Program-made: the position numbers and the translations under genes
Part shown: positions 35,601-47,439 of the stretch, piece after piece
Layout of the letters: the number at the start of each line of letters is the position of its first letter
Numbering within the stretch: position 1 is the first letter of the stretch
Notes under the pieces: generated by a model
What the model was told of the DNA's origin: nothing
The model's input: only the letters and a program-made list of their open reading frames with translations
The model's database searches: none
NCBI GenBank assembly: GCA_021613375.1
Contig: CM038711.1
Location: forward strand, 18,601,194-18,665,193
DNA length: 64,000 nt
Source of the DNA: Megaleporinus macrocephalus
Taxonomy: Eukaryota; Chordata; Actinopteri; Characiformes; Anostomidae
Direction: 5' to 3'

Positions 35601-36696
35601 TAGTCCATCTTTTCTTCAATTGCTTTTACCAGAACCAATGTCTGTCTGCTCACTGCTAACTGTAACAGAGTGTCTTTCACTTGCTCTTAAATGAACCCCA
35701 CTGAGGAATGCATGGTTGCATATATTGTTGAAGTGATTTGTCAGTTTTTTGTTTTTTTACGTGGCCATCATTTGTTTTATTTTCTATTTATTTTGTATTT
35801 TTCACTGTCTGGCTTTCATTTGTGGCTTCTTTTGGAAAACAAGGAGAAAAAAAATGTCTTTACTTTTCGTGGCTTGGCGGTGGTCATTTTAGTAAATGAG
35901 CACAGGCTCTACAGGCTTTGTGTGCAGGACTAAAGGTGACAGGAAATCTAACTAGGAGAGAAAGCTCCCTGAAACATTGCAATTAAACTGTATGATTCTA
36001 TTCTAGGTCACAGGACAAGAGTCTTTGCCATTAATAGGAAAAGACCTATTTCTACTCGACTGATTCTTAATGAAATCTCTGACGCTGGGGAAATAATTGG
36101 ATGCCACTCATGCAAAACAGCAGTGAGGAGGTGTTCTGTCACTGAGCCTGTTGCAGGGTACCCCAGTAAAGCGTTCACCATTTTTGCATATGAATATCTT
36201 ATATGGTAGAATATAAAACTTGTATGGAACAAGTACCAGTGATCTTTCTTTGTTCTTCTGCACAGAAATGTACTTTGTTGTATTATGAAAAAGCTTGCAG
36301 CAGCAACTTACAATCTTACAGTTTTTTTTAACTAAGATGCTGGATAAGCTATGCATTTTTCATAAAGCCCCAGCATCAGGTACATGATTAGTGTTGAGCA
36401 GAGATGCTGGAAGAAAGTTGAGTGTACTAAAGTTTAATATGTGAAAAACTAATATTATGCTAAATACTATGTGTTGTGTGGGCTTTTCTTAGTGTTTGAA
36501 GAGAGATGACAGGTAGCTGTGCACAAATAAGTGACACATCAACTGGACAAACTTTATGCAACAGAACGTAGTGTTGAGCAGTCATATGATTATTGATGTG
36601 GGAAACCACTTGTTGTGTCAAGATATATGTGCACATCTAGCAGTAGGCTGTTACAGAAGGTGGGAAAAATGAATGGGTGGGAGATGAATATTGTCG
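32681..36696. other. Intergenic DNA, no gene seen
   Basis: Frames of up to 130 codons (34658-35050, Cys-rich) show no domain, codon bias or splice context that I can support. Sequence 32960-33160 is moderately complex. Otherwise AT-rich, without a recognised repeat. Confidence 0.45.
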
Positions 36697-36952
36697 CTGT
36701 CCAATGAAAAACAAGTATCTCCAAAATAGTAACTTTACAGGAGAGGCCAAAAATAGTATTTACTCTCAATACTATTATACTTTCAATACTCTCAAGTCAA
36801 TGGAACCAGATTTTTTTCCAAGTAAAGATTTTGAAGCATTCTTATTGGTCCATTTATCATGAAAATTTTACACAATGTAAACAGCTGTTGTGGTCCAGAT
36901 GCAGAAAAATGAAAATTGACAAAAAAGGAAATACATGTTTTTTATTGGACAG
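36697..36952. mobile_element. 256-bp inverted-repeat element (MITE)
   Basis: The left end CTGTCCAATGAAAAACAAGT and the complement of the right end, CTGTCCAATAAAAAACATGT, match at 18 of 20 positions. The right end is followed by TAA. The interior is non-coding. Related ends occur at about 47440-47625 and more weakly at about 11317. Confidence 0.75.
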
Positions 36953-37039
36953 TAAAATTAACATTTCTAACAATATTTAACAAAAGAAATCAACAAAGTA
37001 TGGTATCTGAACAAAAAACATACTGCCTAAAGGAGGTGA

Positions 37040-37540
37040 AACATCTAACTATAACCCTTACACATCAGTCTTAAAGCTATCATGCTTAGCGAAGATCCTA
37101 GTATTGTTTGTAAAAGATCATCTTAAACCCTTTCTCTAGAGCACCCACCAGTCTGGTTTCAGGGAAAAGCATAGCACTGTTACATCTACTACTCTGGTCT
37201 TTGTGCAGCTCTAGCCAGTGGAGTACAAATTCCTTTTATAGTTTAATGAAAGCTGTTGATATAGATGCTCACCCCTTGCTGCTGGAAAGGCCATTTAGTG
37301 TTAGCTTTGACCATAATGCAATTAAATGCTATTTTCAGAGCCACCTCTTTCACAGGCGACAGTGTATGGCCTTAGGGAACTGAACATCTGAATTTCTCCC
37401 ATTAACAGAGGATGTACCACAAGGTTCACTTTAAGGTTCAATTGTATTTATATTTTTCAGTGACACTGTAGCCCAATTCTAAAGTACATCTGTATTCTCA
37501 TTATACAGTTTTAATTTGCATGGAAAACTCATTATATATT
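37040..37540 (+). pseudogene. L1-like LINE reverse transcriptase relic
   Basis: HQSGFREKHSTV (37146 onward) matches the QSGFRxxHST motif of L1-like reverse transcriptases. FYSLMKAVDIDAH stands where FIDLSKAFDTVDH is expected, so the block A catalytic Asp is lost. LLLERPF and SFDHNAIK follow, then HRRQCMALGN and EDVPQGSL, with TAA replacing Leu in the GVPQGSVLGP motif. The FADD box is not recognisable downstream. Several stops and frameshifts are present and both ends of the element are missing. This is an old, inactive fragment. The clade (L1-like, as in fish 'Swimmer' elements) is tentative. Confidence 0.75.
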
Positions 37541-38379
37541 TGTAAAACCTTCTTTGGTTCCCTTACAAGTTATTTTTTGAAACCATAAATTAGCTTAATG
37601 TGCATATAAAACTTTGTTTATTCTGTTAATGGTGCTCTTGTTGAAAAAAAAGTGTGACCATTGTTTTTCTTTTAAAAGGATGCCTAGTATTTGTCTCTAA
37701 ATATAAGTAGAAAGTACAAACTTTGCTTCTTTTGTAGCAATAAACCTGCCTCCCTGTGCATAGCAAGAAAATAATAATGCCTTCACCTTTCTTGGCTATT
37801 CTTGATTTGGATGATGTGCTGTAGCAAACAGAAATACCTCAGGTAGCACGAATGATTAGAATCAGTCTTTTTCTAAGAAGTCCCCTTGTCAAAATCATGC
37901 CATTGCACTGGAACAATCACTACCTGAAAATTCCCACAATGCTCCATAAAACTATACGTTTTAAACATGATCACAAGCACATGTTTGAACACATTAATAT
38001 GCATACACAGTGGGCAGTCTGGAAAGAAAGGCATCCTAGTTTTACTGGTGAGGTGCAACATGTTGAATTTGCATAAGAGACCACCTCTCCTTTGTTCCTT
38101 GCTGTCAAACTGGGGGGTCGGGGGGTTAAGGGCTGTGAATGGTAGATTTCAGTCTGTCCTGCATTGTGCAGATGAATGGGTCAGGGATGACACAAAGAGT
38201 TGAAAATATTTTTGCTCTTGCATTTGATAAGCTGATGAATATTTAGCCATGATTGATTTGACAACATTTAACTGCATTATTCTGATTACAAGAGTGTTCA
38301 TTGCAGTGAGTCTTTTAAATTACAGCTTCATTAGACCCCAGAGTAGAAAGTAACAAAAAGCCATAAGCATTAATTCAAT
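37541..38379. other. Intergenic DNA, no gene seen
   Basis: AT-rich sequence with no recognised element apart from possible eroded LINE sequence near its start. Confidence 0.45.
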
Positions 38380-38800
38380 GTATAACATATCCCACAGCTC
38401 TCATTTTTCACTCCCATTTGTACTGCATCATATCAATTTGTCTGCAATGTGTGGTATGACCCTCATATGAAATATTGATAGCCAAACCGCTGCAGACTGC
38501 TGGGGCAGAGGAGAAAGGTTGAGCATTTTCATCTGGCTAGCACAAAGGGAGCTATCTTTTAGTTAAGTCTTTGTTGCTCCCCACCAAATCAATATTCGCT
38601 GACATTTTTAGTAAGGGCTGGGCTAGTGGGAGGGGGCACGCCATGCGGCGCTGGCACAAAGCTTCGCCTTTGAAAGCAGTGACAGGCATGGCGTGACCAT
38701 TAGCTTTTTTCTGAACCCCGTGGTGATGTTTAAGGAGGGGGGTGTGAGCCACCATGGAGGGGTTCACTTAGAGTGGACCCTTCTGGGAACAATAGTCAGC
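38380..38800. promoter_or_regulatory. Candidate conserved block with two ATCAATA sites
   Basis: TATTGAT (38473-38479) and ATCAATA (38588-38594) are the same ONECUT-like core in opposite orientations, 115 bp apart. The surrounding sequence is complex and GC-rich (GGGCACGCCATGCGGCGCTG near 38634), without repeats. Confidence 0.4.
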
Positions 38801-38854
38801 AGCCAACCAGGCCACCACCTACCAGCATATGCTGAGATGCCGGTATATTCGGTA

Positions 38855-38990
38855 CAGCCTTGTGTACAAACTGACTGGTCTTTTTATCAGGTATACCTAC
38901 CATATAAGCACACATACGTAGTTTTACAATAACTGTAGCTCATCTCTTGCTCCACCATTAATCTCCTCTACCCTGCTTACCAGTGGAAAC
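38855..38990 (-). mobile_element. Inverted copy of the TACACTCACCGGCC-type element
   Basis: TTTTTATCAGGTATACCTAC, CATATAAGCACACATACGTA and GTTTTACAATAACTGTAGCT match, on the opposite strand, the order of words in the copies at 31385 and 40110. Fragmentary. Confidence 0.55.
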
Positions 38991-40109
38991 CAACCACTGT
39001 AAGAAGATAGTAGCTTCAGATAATATTTTGGTGGTGGACAACTCAAAGCTGAAATATAACCAGTATGGAAGTAGCATGTTAGTAGGGATAAAAAATGTGG
39101 AAACGAATATGTAATTGCAAGTTTCCTGAGTTTTCTGACTGCAAATTAAATAAGGTCCAGTGGCTGCTTGCCCAAACATAGTAAGAGAACATTTCTGTTT
39201 ATCAGAAGAGAACTTCATGGAAACATCACTTCAGGGAAATATAAAAAAAAACAGAACTGTAAACTTAACATTACTTTCAGGATTTACAGTTTGTTTAAAA
39301 AAATTACAATTTTTTTTATTGACCTCAAGATGGTTGATCCAAGTGGCCACATCCTTTGAGGCTTGAATCCTGAACTTGGTGTGTCAGAATGCTGGTTCAT
39401 AAGCTCTTGTTATGTTACAATTCCCACTTAAAACTCAAATTGTTATGAATAATGTAGGATATAATTAATATCGCAGCTGTTGCAATTAAAAAAAGGCAGT
39501 CTATCAAATTGTGTTTTTTAATATTCAAGCTATGAATCGTTCAGCCAATACATGTTAGTAGGTGTTGGCCTGGCAGGTTTTGAACACCACAGTGTGAACT
39601 GAAAATGCCAAGAGCATCTAGCAAACAGTTCTACACCTACAAGGTAGACTAACAAATCAAATGCGTCAAGTGAGTTTTTCCACTCTACAGTACAGTATGA
39701 GTACAAACTCGAACGCACAACTGTTCATACCTGGTCACCTACCTGTGTTCTCTTTTCCATGCATAAAAGAACTAGAGGTAGGTGGAGTTCTGTTCAGTTT
39801 GTGCAGTCACATGCACTTTAATATAGTAAATGCAAAGTAGCTACAATGGAGCAAGTTTTGTTCTTTGTTTTATGAAAGATGATACAATGTGACAATTCTG
39901 CAACTATTGCTATTAGCACCATTATTATTTTCAGTCATATGTTCTGGCCTGTTATGCTTGCGACACAAGCTAGGAGGGTAATTAAGTTCAGCAGGGGACT
40001 CAGGATTGATATGGGTCAGTAAAAACGACAAAACTCTAGGGCAACACATCATAACATACCACTGGTGCAAGTCAGATACCAAATTATATCTGTTCAGTAG
40101 TGGTCCAGC
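38991..40109. other. Intergenic DNA, no gene seen
   Basis: No recognisable coding or repeat content. The 155-codon minus-strand frame that runs from the next element into this region is not protein-like. Confidence 0.45.
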
Positions 40110-40252
40110 GGCAGTCCCTTTTAACTGTTGGACTGTTGGAGTAGAGCTGAAGAATGAAGACCTACAAAGTGTGGACATATAGTAGGTGTATCTGATCAAA
40201 TGGCCAACGAGTGTAACTATGAAATAAAGTGTACCTAATAAAGCAGCCACTG
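40110..40252 (+). mobile_element. Copy of the TACACTCACCGGCC-type element
   Basis: GACCTACAAAGTGTGGACAT, ATCAAATGGCCAACGAGTGT and the right terminus GTGTACCTAATAAAGCAGCC ACTGCGTG-like end. The phrase '(A)TGGCCAACGAGTGTA' repeats the terminal motif about 30 bp inside the end, as in the copy at 31385. Confidence 0.6.
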
Positions 40253-41589
40253 CGTGATAGAATCTGAAAATAGGGTAGCACTTCATTTTCACTTCATTCA
40301 ATCTAAAAAGCACCACTCCAAAAATAGAGCTGCACAATAAATCATATATTCATTGTTATAGGGATGAATTTCTGTGATGAACACATTATTAAGAGCTACA
40401 ATGACTGAACAGATCAAAATACCTCACACAAGCTGCTCTGCACCTTACAGATGTACACTGCCAATGGTGGCATGAGGCAGACGTTGCCATAGTGGCCGTG
40501 GTGCTGGTAAAAAGTATAGCGTTTTTTAGGTGGAAAAAGTTAGGAGGACCCTCCGTACTCTTTTATTTAGATGTTTGGTGTCCATTGTACCCCTAAACAC
40601 ATCCACTTTCCGTTTATTCCTCCACTGAGGTAGATGGCAAGTTTGTGAAAATTGAAGGTTCTGCTTACCGCTGTGGTCTGTGGAACACTATTGCTAGTGG
40701 TGGCTGAAATTTTAAAATCCCTGGTTTGCTGTGATCTGACTACCACAAACATGTGAACAGAGCATTAGTGGTCTAATGAGTGCTTCTCCACGCTAGGACT
40801 GAACGCTGATCTCTCATGTGGGGTTTAAAAGCTACTCTGTTCAAGCTTGTAAAAATGTATCAAACACTAGGATTGTTAACACACCCAGTATTGTTTGAAG
40901 TGTGCAAGGCAGTGGTTTATATGGAAAAAATAATAAATTAAGTAATATTTTTATTTTTACATGTAATATTTACTTGTTTTTGTGGCCTTTATAGAAATAG
41001 CTGTCCCCAGAGTCCGCAGCTGAATTTAGGTATCTTTATAGCTGCCGAAGCCAAATGTGCTTGCAGTTTTTATTTTGCACAATAATGAACCATATGCATT
41101 TTGCAGTTTGCTTGAAGGTAAAGTTAGTTTAATTTCTGTTTATACATTCAAAAACAAGTCTGTAATTGTGTTACATCCAGTCAAATGCAGACTATTTTAA
41201 TAATAATTTACTGCCTCTCATGCTGTCATTGTGATATTTGACAGCTTTAACCAACATGACATCTTCTGTTTATATCATACAGCCCTGTCTGAAAAGGCTG
41301 TAGGGATCAACTGCCTACCTGTCAAGTCATGATTCTGGGCCATGTTTCATACATCTTTAAAATAAATAAAGATTAGAGTGAAATTCCAGTTTTAATGAAT
41401 AATACACACATTTTGGACAAAGGGCATTTAAAAGATGGGCTGTTTGTTTTCTGTTGGAATTTTGTTAATGTTATGGTGCAATCAGCGCTGGATTGAGGTT
41501 CAAAGGAATGTTTAACCTTTTGCAGAGCATGCTGCTGTACACCTCTGGAGAAAGGAAAGCCAAGATATAGAAGAGTCAAATGATTACTA
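40253..41589. other. Intergenic DNA, no gene seen
   Basis: AT-rich sequence without recognised elements or protein-like frames. Confidence 0.5.
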
Positions 41590-42440
41590 TAGCTTTATTA
41601 GCTGGAACCATTTACTGGAGTCTTTCAGGAACATGATGTGTCTCCTCCCTTCAGTTATCTCCCATTTTCAGCAGCCCCTGAACCCGAGCCAGGTTTTTCC
41701 CACAATGCGCTCTGATCATTATGTATGCAATTAAAATGCACTGGGTCATGAAAGTCGCCCTAATGTAGGCTACAGAGACAACAAAAGACGATTCGGCACC
41801 TCTCTGTTGTCAAATTTCTATAATTATGAGGCATGAAAATCAAATTACAACATCCAGTCGGGAGGAGAAGAATTACACCAAAACAAAAAAAGAGAGTGGC
41901 TTCCATCCCTGGCTTGGTGATGTATAGAAGGTTATTAAGGGGCCAAAAAGCCTCAGACATGGATACAGACAATGGCGATACTACAGGCTATGATCCCAGG
42001 TGACATCTGTGTCTGCAGTTTTTCATCCTCTGTGCCGAAGAGACGAGGAGAGCGAGAGATCCGTAGCCTTGCTGAATGTGACTTGTGGATTGGAATATTG
42101 ATCGTGTCTTAAGCGAGAGAATTATCTTTACCATGCAGTGAGCGTTCCCTGGGTAAGCGGTGGGATCGAAGTCCAGACTGAAGAGTCGGCGAGCGGGCTC
42201 CCCCGGGAGTGGCCCTGCTTCAGCAGGTACTATAAAGTAATGAGGGGATTCTGAGTGGACTGAATTAATAATTGAAGAGCTCTTCCTGTCAAAGCCCTTG
42301 TGGGTCAGAGCAACTTTATTAACATGTTACACTGCCGGCTCCACTTCTTGGCAGAATGAAAGGCCGGTCCAGCCCAGAGGCAGTCATGTGTGAGACCACT
42401 GCTCCGTGCACTCATTGACCCCTTCATACAGAGATCTAGC
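41590..42440. promoter_or_regulatory. Strong candidate conserved non-coding block
   Basis: Contains TATGCAATTA (41724-41733), TATTGAT (42096-42102) and GAATTAATAATTG near 42262, in complex, CpG-containing, repeat-free sequence (AGAGTCGGCGAGCGGGCTCC near 42183). Among the best enhancer-like candidates of the window by texture. A GGGATCGAAGTCC word near 42160 resembles a tRNA B box but has no tRNA context. Confidence 0.5.
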
Positions 42441-43204
42441 CGACAATCTACTCACAGCTATAGTGAGAGAGGGCTTTATGCTGCCCTTTGCCCTTCTCAC
42501 GTGTACTTTCACTTATTTTGATCTTATCTTTATTGGAATATAAAGTCTTCATCTCTGGTATATGATATAGAACTGCATGTTTCTCCTACAGGCATCTGTA
42601 TCACACACAGTTTCACCCTTTTTCTAAAGTATATGATCTCACTGTATCCGTTTCACCATGTCTGTCGCTCTTAAAAATATCAATGTGAATAGTGAATCAT
42701 TCATATGATTACTATTTATGCAGACTTTGGTTATTTTCCACAGTTGTTACCCTCACAAATCATATGTTTTCTTTGCGGCAAACAAATTGGTTACATTTTC
42801 ATGTGTTGATCAACTGAAGTCTCGGGTACATTACACCCCTGTAAATATATTCCAAAAACACTGGGTATCTTGTATTTTGGCAGCTGAAATATTGGGGATT
42901 GAATGATGGGATCACGCACTTTACAGCTTAAACTGTTGCTGCAGTGAACCAAATGTACATAAACACGTGCTCTCTCGGGCGGATAAACAAACATGGATCA
43001 GCTGCTACTATTGCTGTTTGTCGTCTGTATAGGAGACATTTAAAACATGTTTGGGTGCGTCCGAGGGTCACAAATATGAGAAATGATTATGAGTATGGGG
43101 TAGTTTTTAGAGTGTATGTTGTATAAGCCTCATCTGGTGCGCTCTTGCCTTGAAGAAAACACATTAAACGCTTTTTGCAGTTTTCAATCAAGATAATAGT
43201 AGTT

Positions 43205-43206
<2 letters not shown>
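42441..43206. other. Intergenic DNA, no gene seen
   Basis: Short frames only; no recognised repeat. Confidence 0.5.

Positions 43207-43261
<55 letters not shown>
43207..43261. repeat. Microsatellite (AAT)n
   Basis: About 18 uninterrupted AAT units. Confidence 0.97.
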
Positions 43262-44559
43262 GCTTTAACTGATGTTGCCTTTTCTGATCACAAGGGCACA
43301 GTACATAGTAAGAAAATACACAATCAACAGTAAATAAACAATACACACACACATGGTTCCTGAGCTGGAACTCCCCAGACCACAGAACAGCTCCCTGGCC
43401 AGGAAAGAGTCCTTAGCCAAAGGGGAACGTCCCTTTTAGTTTGGGGAATCATAGCTCAAGCCCAGGCAGCTTCATGGCTGCTGTGTAGCATAATTTAAGC
43501 AGCTGGCCAGGGAAGCCTTGTAGGCTTAAAACAATCCGTAGTTATGTCGGACGGCCCTTCTTACCCTGGTAGGCCTTGTAACTGTGGTTACATGCCTGTG
43601 GAGTGGCTGACCTGGAAAACCTCATAGCGGTGGTGTTGTTTCGGTCATGCAGCCAGCCTGAGAAGCCACTGAGACACATCTAAACATACACACAAACAAA
43701 CCAAACTAAACCGACGTAAAGCAGCTGCCACGTGACATAAGCATTTCTAATAAAAATGTTAATGATCATGGAATAATTAGCATGCATTGTTAACATTTGA
43801 GGAAAAAAAGCTAAATAATCAGTAAGAAAGTAATAAACACATTAAAAATAGTTGTGAAGCAACCAATCACATAAACAACATATAAGAAATGGTGGAGCCT
43901 TTAGACAGTCAGTTTTCCTTAGATGTGGAATGTGCTCTAAGGAAAGGCCAATACGAAACACTTACGCCAACTAAAGACAAATCTAACATACGGCCCTCAT
44001 TTACAGCTGATTACTTAAGGAGAAATGATATAATTGTGAATAGAGTATGTCATATATTGGATGTCATTTAGCTCAAGCTATGTCTGTTGTTGGTTTGTCA
44101 GTCAATTAGAGCGCTTTAGGCTTGTACTTTAATAAATGCATACAATGGACAAATATTGTTAATTGGAAATCACAGTTTTTATGGAGGTCAATCTTTGGCT
44201 AAAATGGAATTGAATGAGTGTGAAATGTCCTGTTTTGGAAAAAAACATTGTTTAGTATACAACCTTGACATTATGTTGAGGTTCTTTACATTAAAAAATG
44301 TTCTTCTTACTCACACATCATTGATAAACATTTAAAGGGTTGTCCTTTAAAGGGTTCTATAGCTGTTCTTCTATGGCCTCTTCAGGTCCCTGAGGTAACC
44401 TTTTTCAGCAGTGTTATTTTTAAGCATGTTGTGTAGGTCTGTTTATTTTACAGCACTCATAAACTGAGATTGAATCTTACTCACTTTAGTGGCAAGTACA
44501 TAGTAGGGCTTATTTATTTTCAGAAAGAAATGAGCTTTCTTCGTGTGCATGGCTTTTGA
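43262..44559. other. Intergenic DNA with an unassigned GC-rich patch
   Basis: Sequence 43350-43690 is GC-rich with repeated words (CTGGCCAGG at 43396 and 43504 regions; GTAGGCCTTG and TTGTAGGCTT), unlike either flank. It may be an unrecognised repeat or a regulatory block. The remainder is AT-rich. Confidence 0.4.
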
Positions 44560-45410
44560 GGGCTCCAATATTTCACTCTCGCCAGTGAAACCCAGGAGAT
44601 AATCAATACGACATGCCAAACAATAGAACACAATGATTGGAGTTTAATACCCCTGACTCGAGAATCGCTAATGTTCTCGTTGCAGGAAATCGATCAGCCC
44701 CCCACGCCGAGGCTTTGGGAACTTAAATGTGCGCCATTAGGAGAAGCAAAGCTCTGTCGATAAAAGTTTTAATAAAGCTCCCTTGATTTCACCACAAATA
44801 CCCAGAGAAGTTTCACCCTGCAACCCCAACGCATTTCTCAGACGTCAAGCGCTGACTGCGAGCGATCCAAAAGAGCTCCTATGATATGTGCCCGAGGGAT
44901 TGATAGTAGAGATAGACAGATGGGCTGTCACCTTCTGAGAAGATAATATGATGGTATCTATTTACTTTGCTCTCTGTTCTTGATACTGATATGAAATGTC
45001 TCTAATTATAAGCTCCTAAAGCTTAGCTTAATTTAGCTTGCTGTCTGTTGATGTTAACTGTGGTCTTTTAATATGACAAGTTAAGGCATGTTACTTAGAA
45101 TAAGGCACCCGGTCTGGGGGGCTAGGGGGTAATTAATTAAGCATGTCCCAAAGGCAGATGATGACAGCCATATTGCTCTTCTTCTATTACTAGGTGTAGT
45201 GTTCCATGCCTTTGGGAACTGCTACCACTGAAGAATCTCTTCACTGTATCAGACCCATGATAAATATTCAATGGCAGACGCACTTGTGGGTTTAGATCCA
45301 TTTCGCTCACTGCCTGATAAAGGGATTGGGTTGAGTGCCTTTTCTCAGAAAAGAAAGCAGAAACCCTCATCACCACAAACCAGTGGCACTGCTGGGCTGG
45401 TCTTATAACA
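44560..45410. promoter_or_regulatory. Strong candidate conserved non-coding block
   Basis: About 850 bp of complex, repeat-free sequence with ATCGAT (44689-44694), TAATTAATTAA (from 45131) and GATAAATATTCAATGG near 45259. The scale and motif mixture are typical of developmental enhancers. An 80-codon minus-strand frame inside it has no recognisable domain. Confidence 0.5.
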
Positions 45411-46353
45411 CAGGGATGCCAAAGTCTAATCCCAAAGACCTACCTCTCTTCATCCACCTCTAAAATAGAAAGAACCATCTTTGTGAAAAAAAAACAAAAA
45501 ACCCAAAACAAAACAAAAAAAAAGACCTTTTTAAAATTGTCATCATATAAAGGTTCTATTTCATTTGAAGTTGTATTCAGGAATCACATATTCAAGCCAA
45601 GAACATAGCAGCTGAAACATTTACTGCATGTCTGCTGATCCCAATGATGTAGGTTTTCATCAGTTGGTCCAAGGAAAATACATGTATATAAACAAATTTA
45701 TTCATTGACATGCAGTATGTAATAGGTCTGACCGATGTTATTACCTTTAACATGCATATAGTTTATTTGAGCTTAATCTGTTTTTTTCATCAATTGCTGC
45801 TAAGACTATTTGGCCACTATAGTCTTTAATATACACATATAATAAACAAAAACAAGAACATGTAATTATATGGCAATTTAGATTTAGCAATTAACCCTCA
45901 GTTAAAATAACAAAATTCTAGAAATTAGGAACTAGGGGACCTTCAAGTTTCTGCAAATTAGCATTAGATTGTGATTGGCATTACAGAAATATATTATTGC
46001 AAATTTACTCTAAATCAACTTTCTGTGCTACAAGGAATGCACTTGGTGTCACAACAAAGGGTTAATGGACATTTTGCGTTTCTGGTATTTTTTGGACTGA
46101 CAGGCTGATCAATAGAGCAGATTACTTCCCACTGTCAGCTATCACCTTTCTCCGACAGCAGGCTATTTGAGCTCAGACCAGGGGGTTTTGGGAGCTGTGG
46201 AGGGAAGGAAGGATGATTGATTGAGTGTGTGTCCATGTGTTTGGGGGAAACAGATGATGGATCGCTTGTTAGATTTGCATATTCTGTAACTTTATTTTAT
46301 AATAAGGCTATTAGTTTGTATATATTTATAAAAAGCATGGGCATTATAGACTC
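45411..46353. other. Intergenic DNA with one complex patch
   Basis: An A-rich tract lies near 45485-45525. Sequence 46040-46240 is more complex and could be regulatory. No gene. Confidence 0.45.
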
Positions 46354-46575
46354 TAGCGGTGTAACAATATATGCAGTTTAATTCTTAATACTAGGCTCAC
46401 GATGCTATAATAAACTATGATCATCTTATTGCACAACTTTGAATATACAAGTGTGTGTTATTTGGAGCTGATTGTTATGTTGAGTATTCAGAGAATGCAG
46501 TTACATTTAGTGCTATAATTAATAAAACGTCCGCGCACACTGTCACATCTCCAGTGATACATTGTTACAATTAAA
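46354..46575. mobile_element. Possible short hAT-like MITE
   Basis: GCGGTGTAACAATATATGCA on the left and the complement of the right end, TGTAACAATGTATCACTGGA, share TGTAACAAT(A/G)TAT. About 220 bp, AT-rich and non-coding. The ends are eroded and no target duplication was identified. Confidence 0.4.
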
Positions 46576-46666
46576 GATCACATAAATAGAATAAACCGAC
46601 CAATACAATTAATTTTTATTTATTTTGTGATGAAAGTAATTCATATAATTCATTCCTTAATGCATC

Positions 46667-46800
46667 CTGCTTTTCAGTACTGATGAAAAATATGATGTCT
46701 ATACAGTTTTACTGTATATTTACTGTACTGCTTTTCAGTACTGATGAAAAATATGTTGTCTATACAGTTTTACTGTATATTTACTGTACTGCTTTTTAGT
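46667..46800. repeat. 61-bp tandem repeat
   Basis: Two nearly identical 61-bp units start at CTGC 46667 and 46728, and a partial third starts at 46789 (CTGCTTTTTAGT). The units contain CTTTTCAGTACTGATGAAAA and end TACTGTA. One base differs in the first part (TATGATGTC versus TATGTTGTC), so the duplication is recent. Confidence 0.92.
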
Positions 46801-47439
46801 GACATTTTAACAATATGCTCAATATATCATGTGGTGTCTTTCTTTTCAAGTGTTTTAGTTAAAATATTTTCAATTCCACTTTCACGTGCACTTTACTCAT
46901 GATTTTTAGGACCTGGCATTGACTTCTATGTGAGGGTTCCCCTAAAAATAAAAGTAAAAAAAAAAAAATCATAAAAAATTGATAAACAGCAGTTTACTTT
47001 CCTAGCAAGTAAACCTACATAGACATTCAACTCATGTTCACTTCAACAAGTATCAGTATCACTTGCAGAGGTGAAACAACAAATAGACTAAAGTAACCTG
47101 TGTGAAGACTGGTGCTAGATGGAATAAGCTTTTATAAAAATCTATGTTTATGTTCCTTGGCATGAAATATGTATGTGTGTGTTATGCATGCTGCCCTTGA
47201 GTAAAGCATTGCTGACAAACCTTTTGGTACAGAAGAGCAGTACTCAGGAAGTGTAGGTTTATTTTATTAAAACAATTTTACATATTCACCGATACTGTTA
47301 CAATGTAATACATTTAGAAAAGTATCATGATAATGAATAATATAAGAATTGTTATCACTACTTCACACGTGCGTATAGTCTCCATAGACCTTAATAGACT
47401 TCATTTAGGAGTCCTTAAAAATATGCATGGTCCATATTT
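46801..47439. other. Intergenic DNA, no gene seen
   Basis: AT-rich with a poly-A tract near 46958. Confidence 0.5.

Noticed and set aside
39870..40337. 155-codon minus-strand open frame
   Set aside because: Overlaps a non-autonomous transposon copy and has no protein features.
42150..42175. Possible tRNA gene or SINE B box (GGGATCGAAGTCC)
   Set aside because: No A box, no cloverleaf and no SINE body around it.
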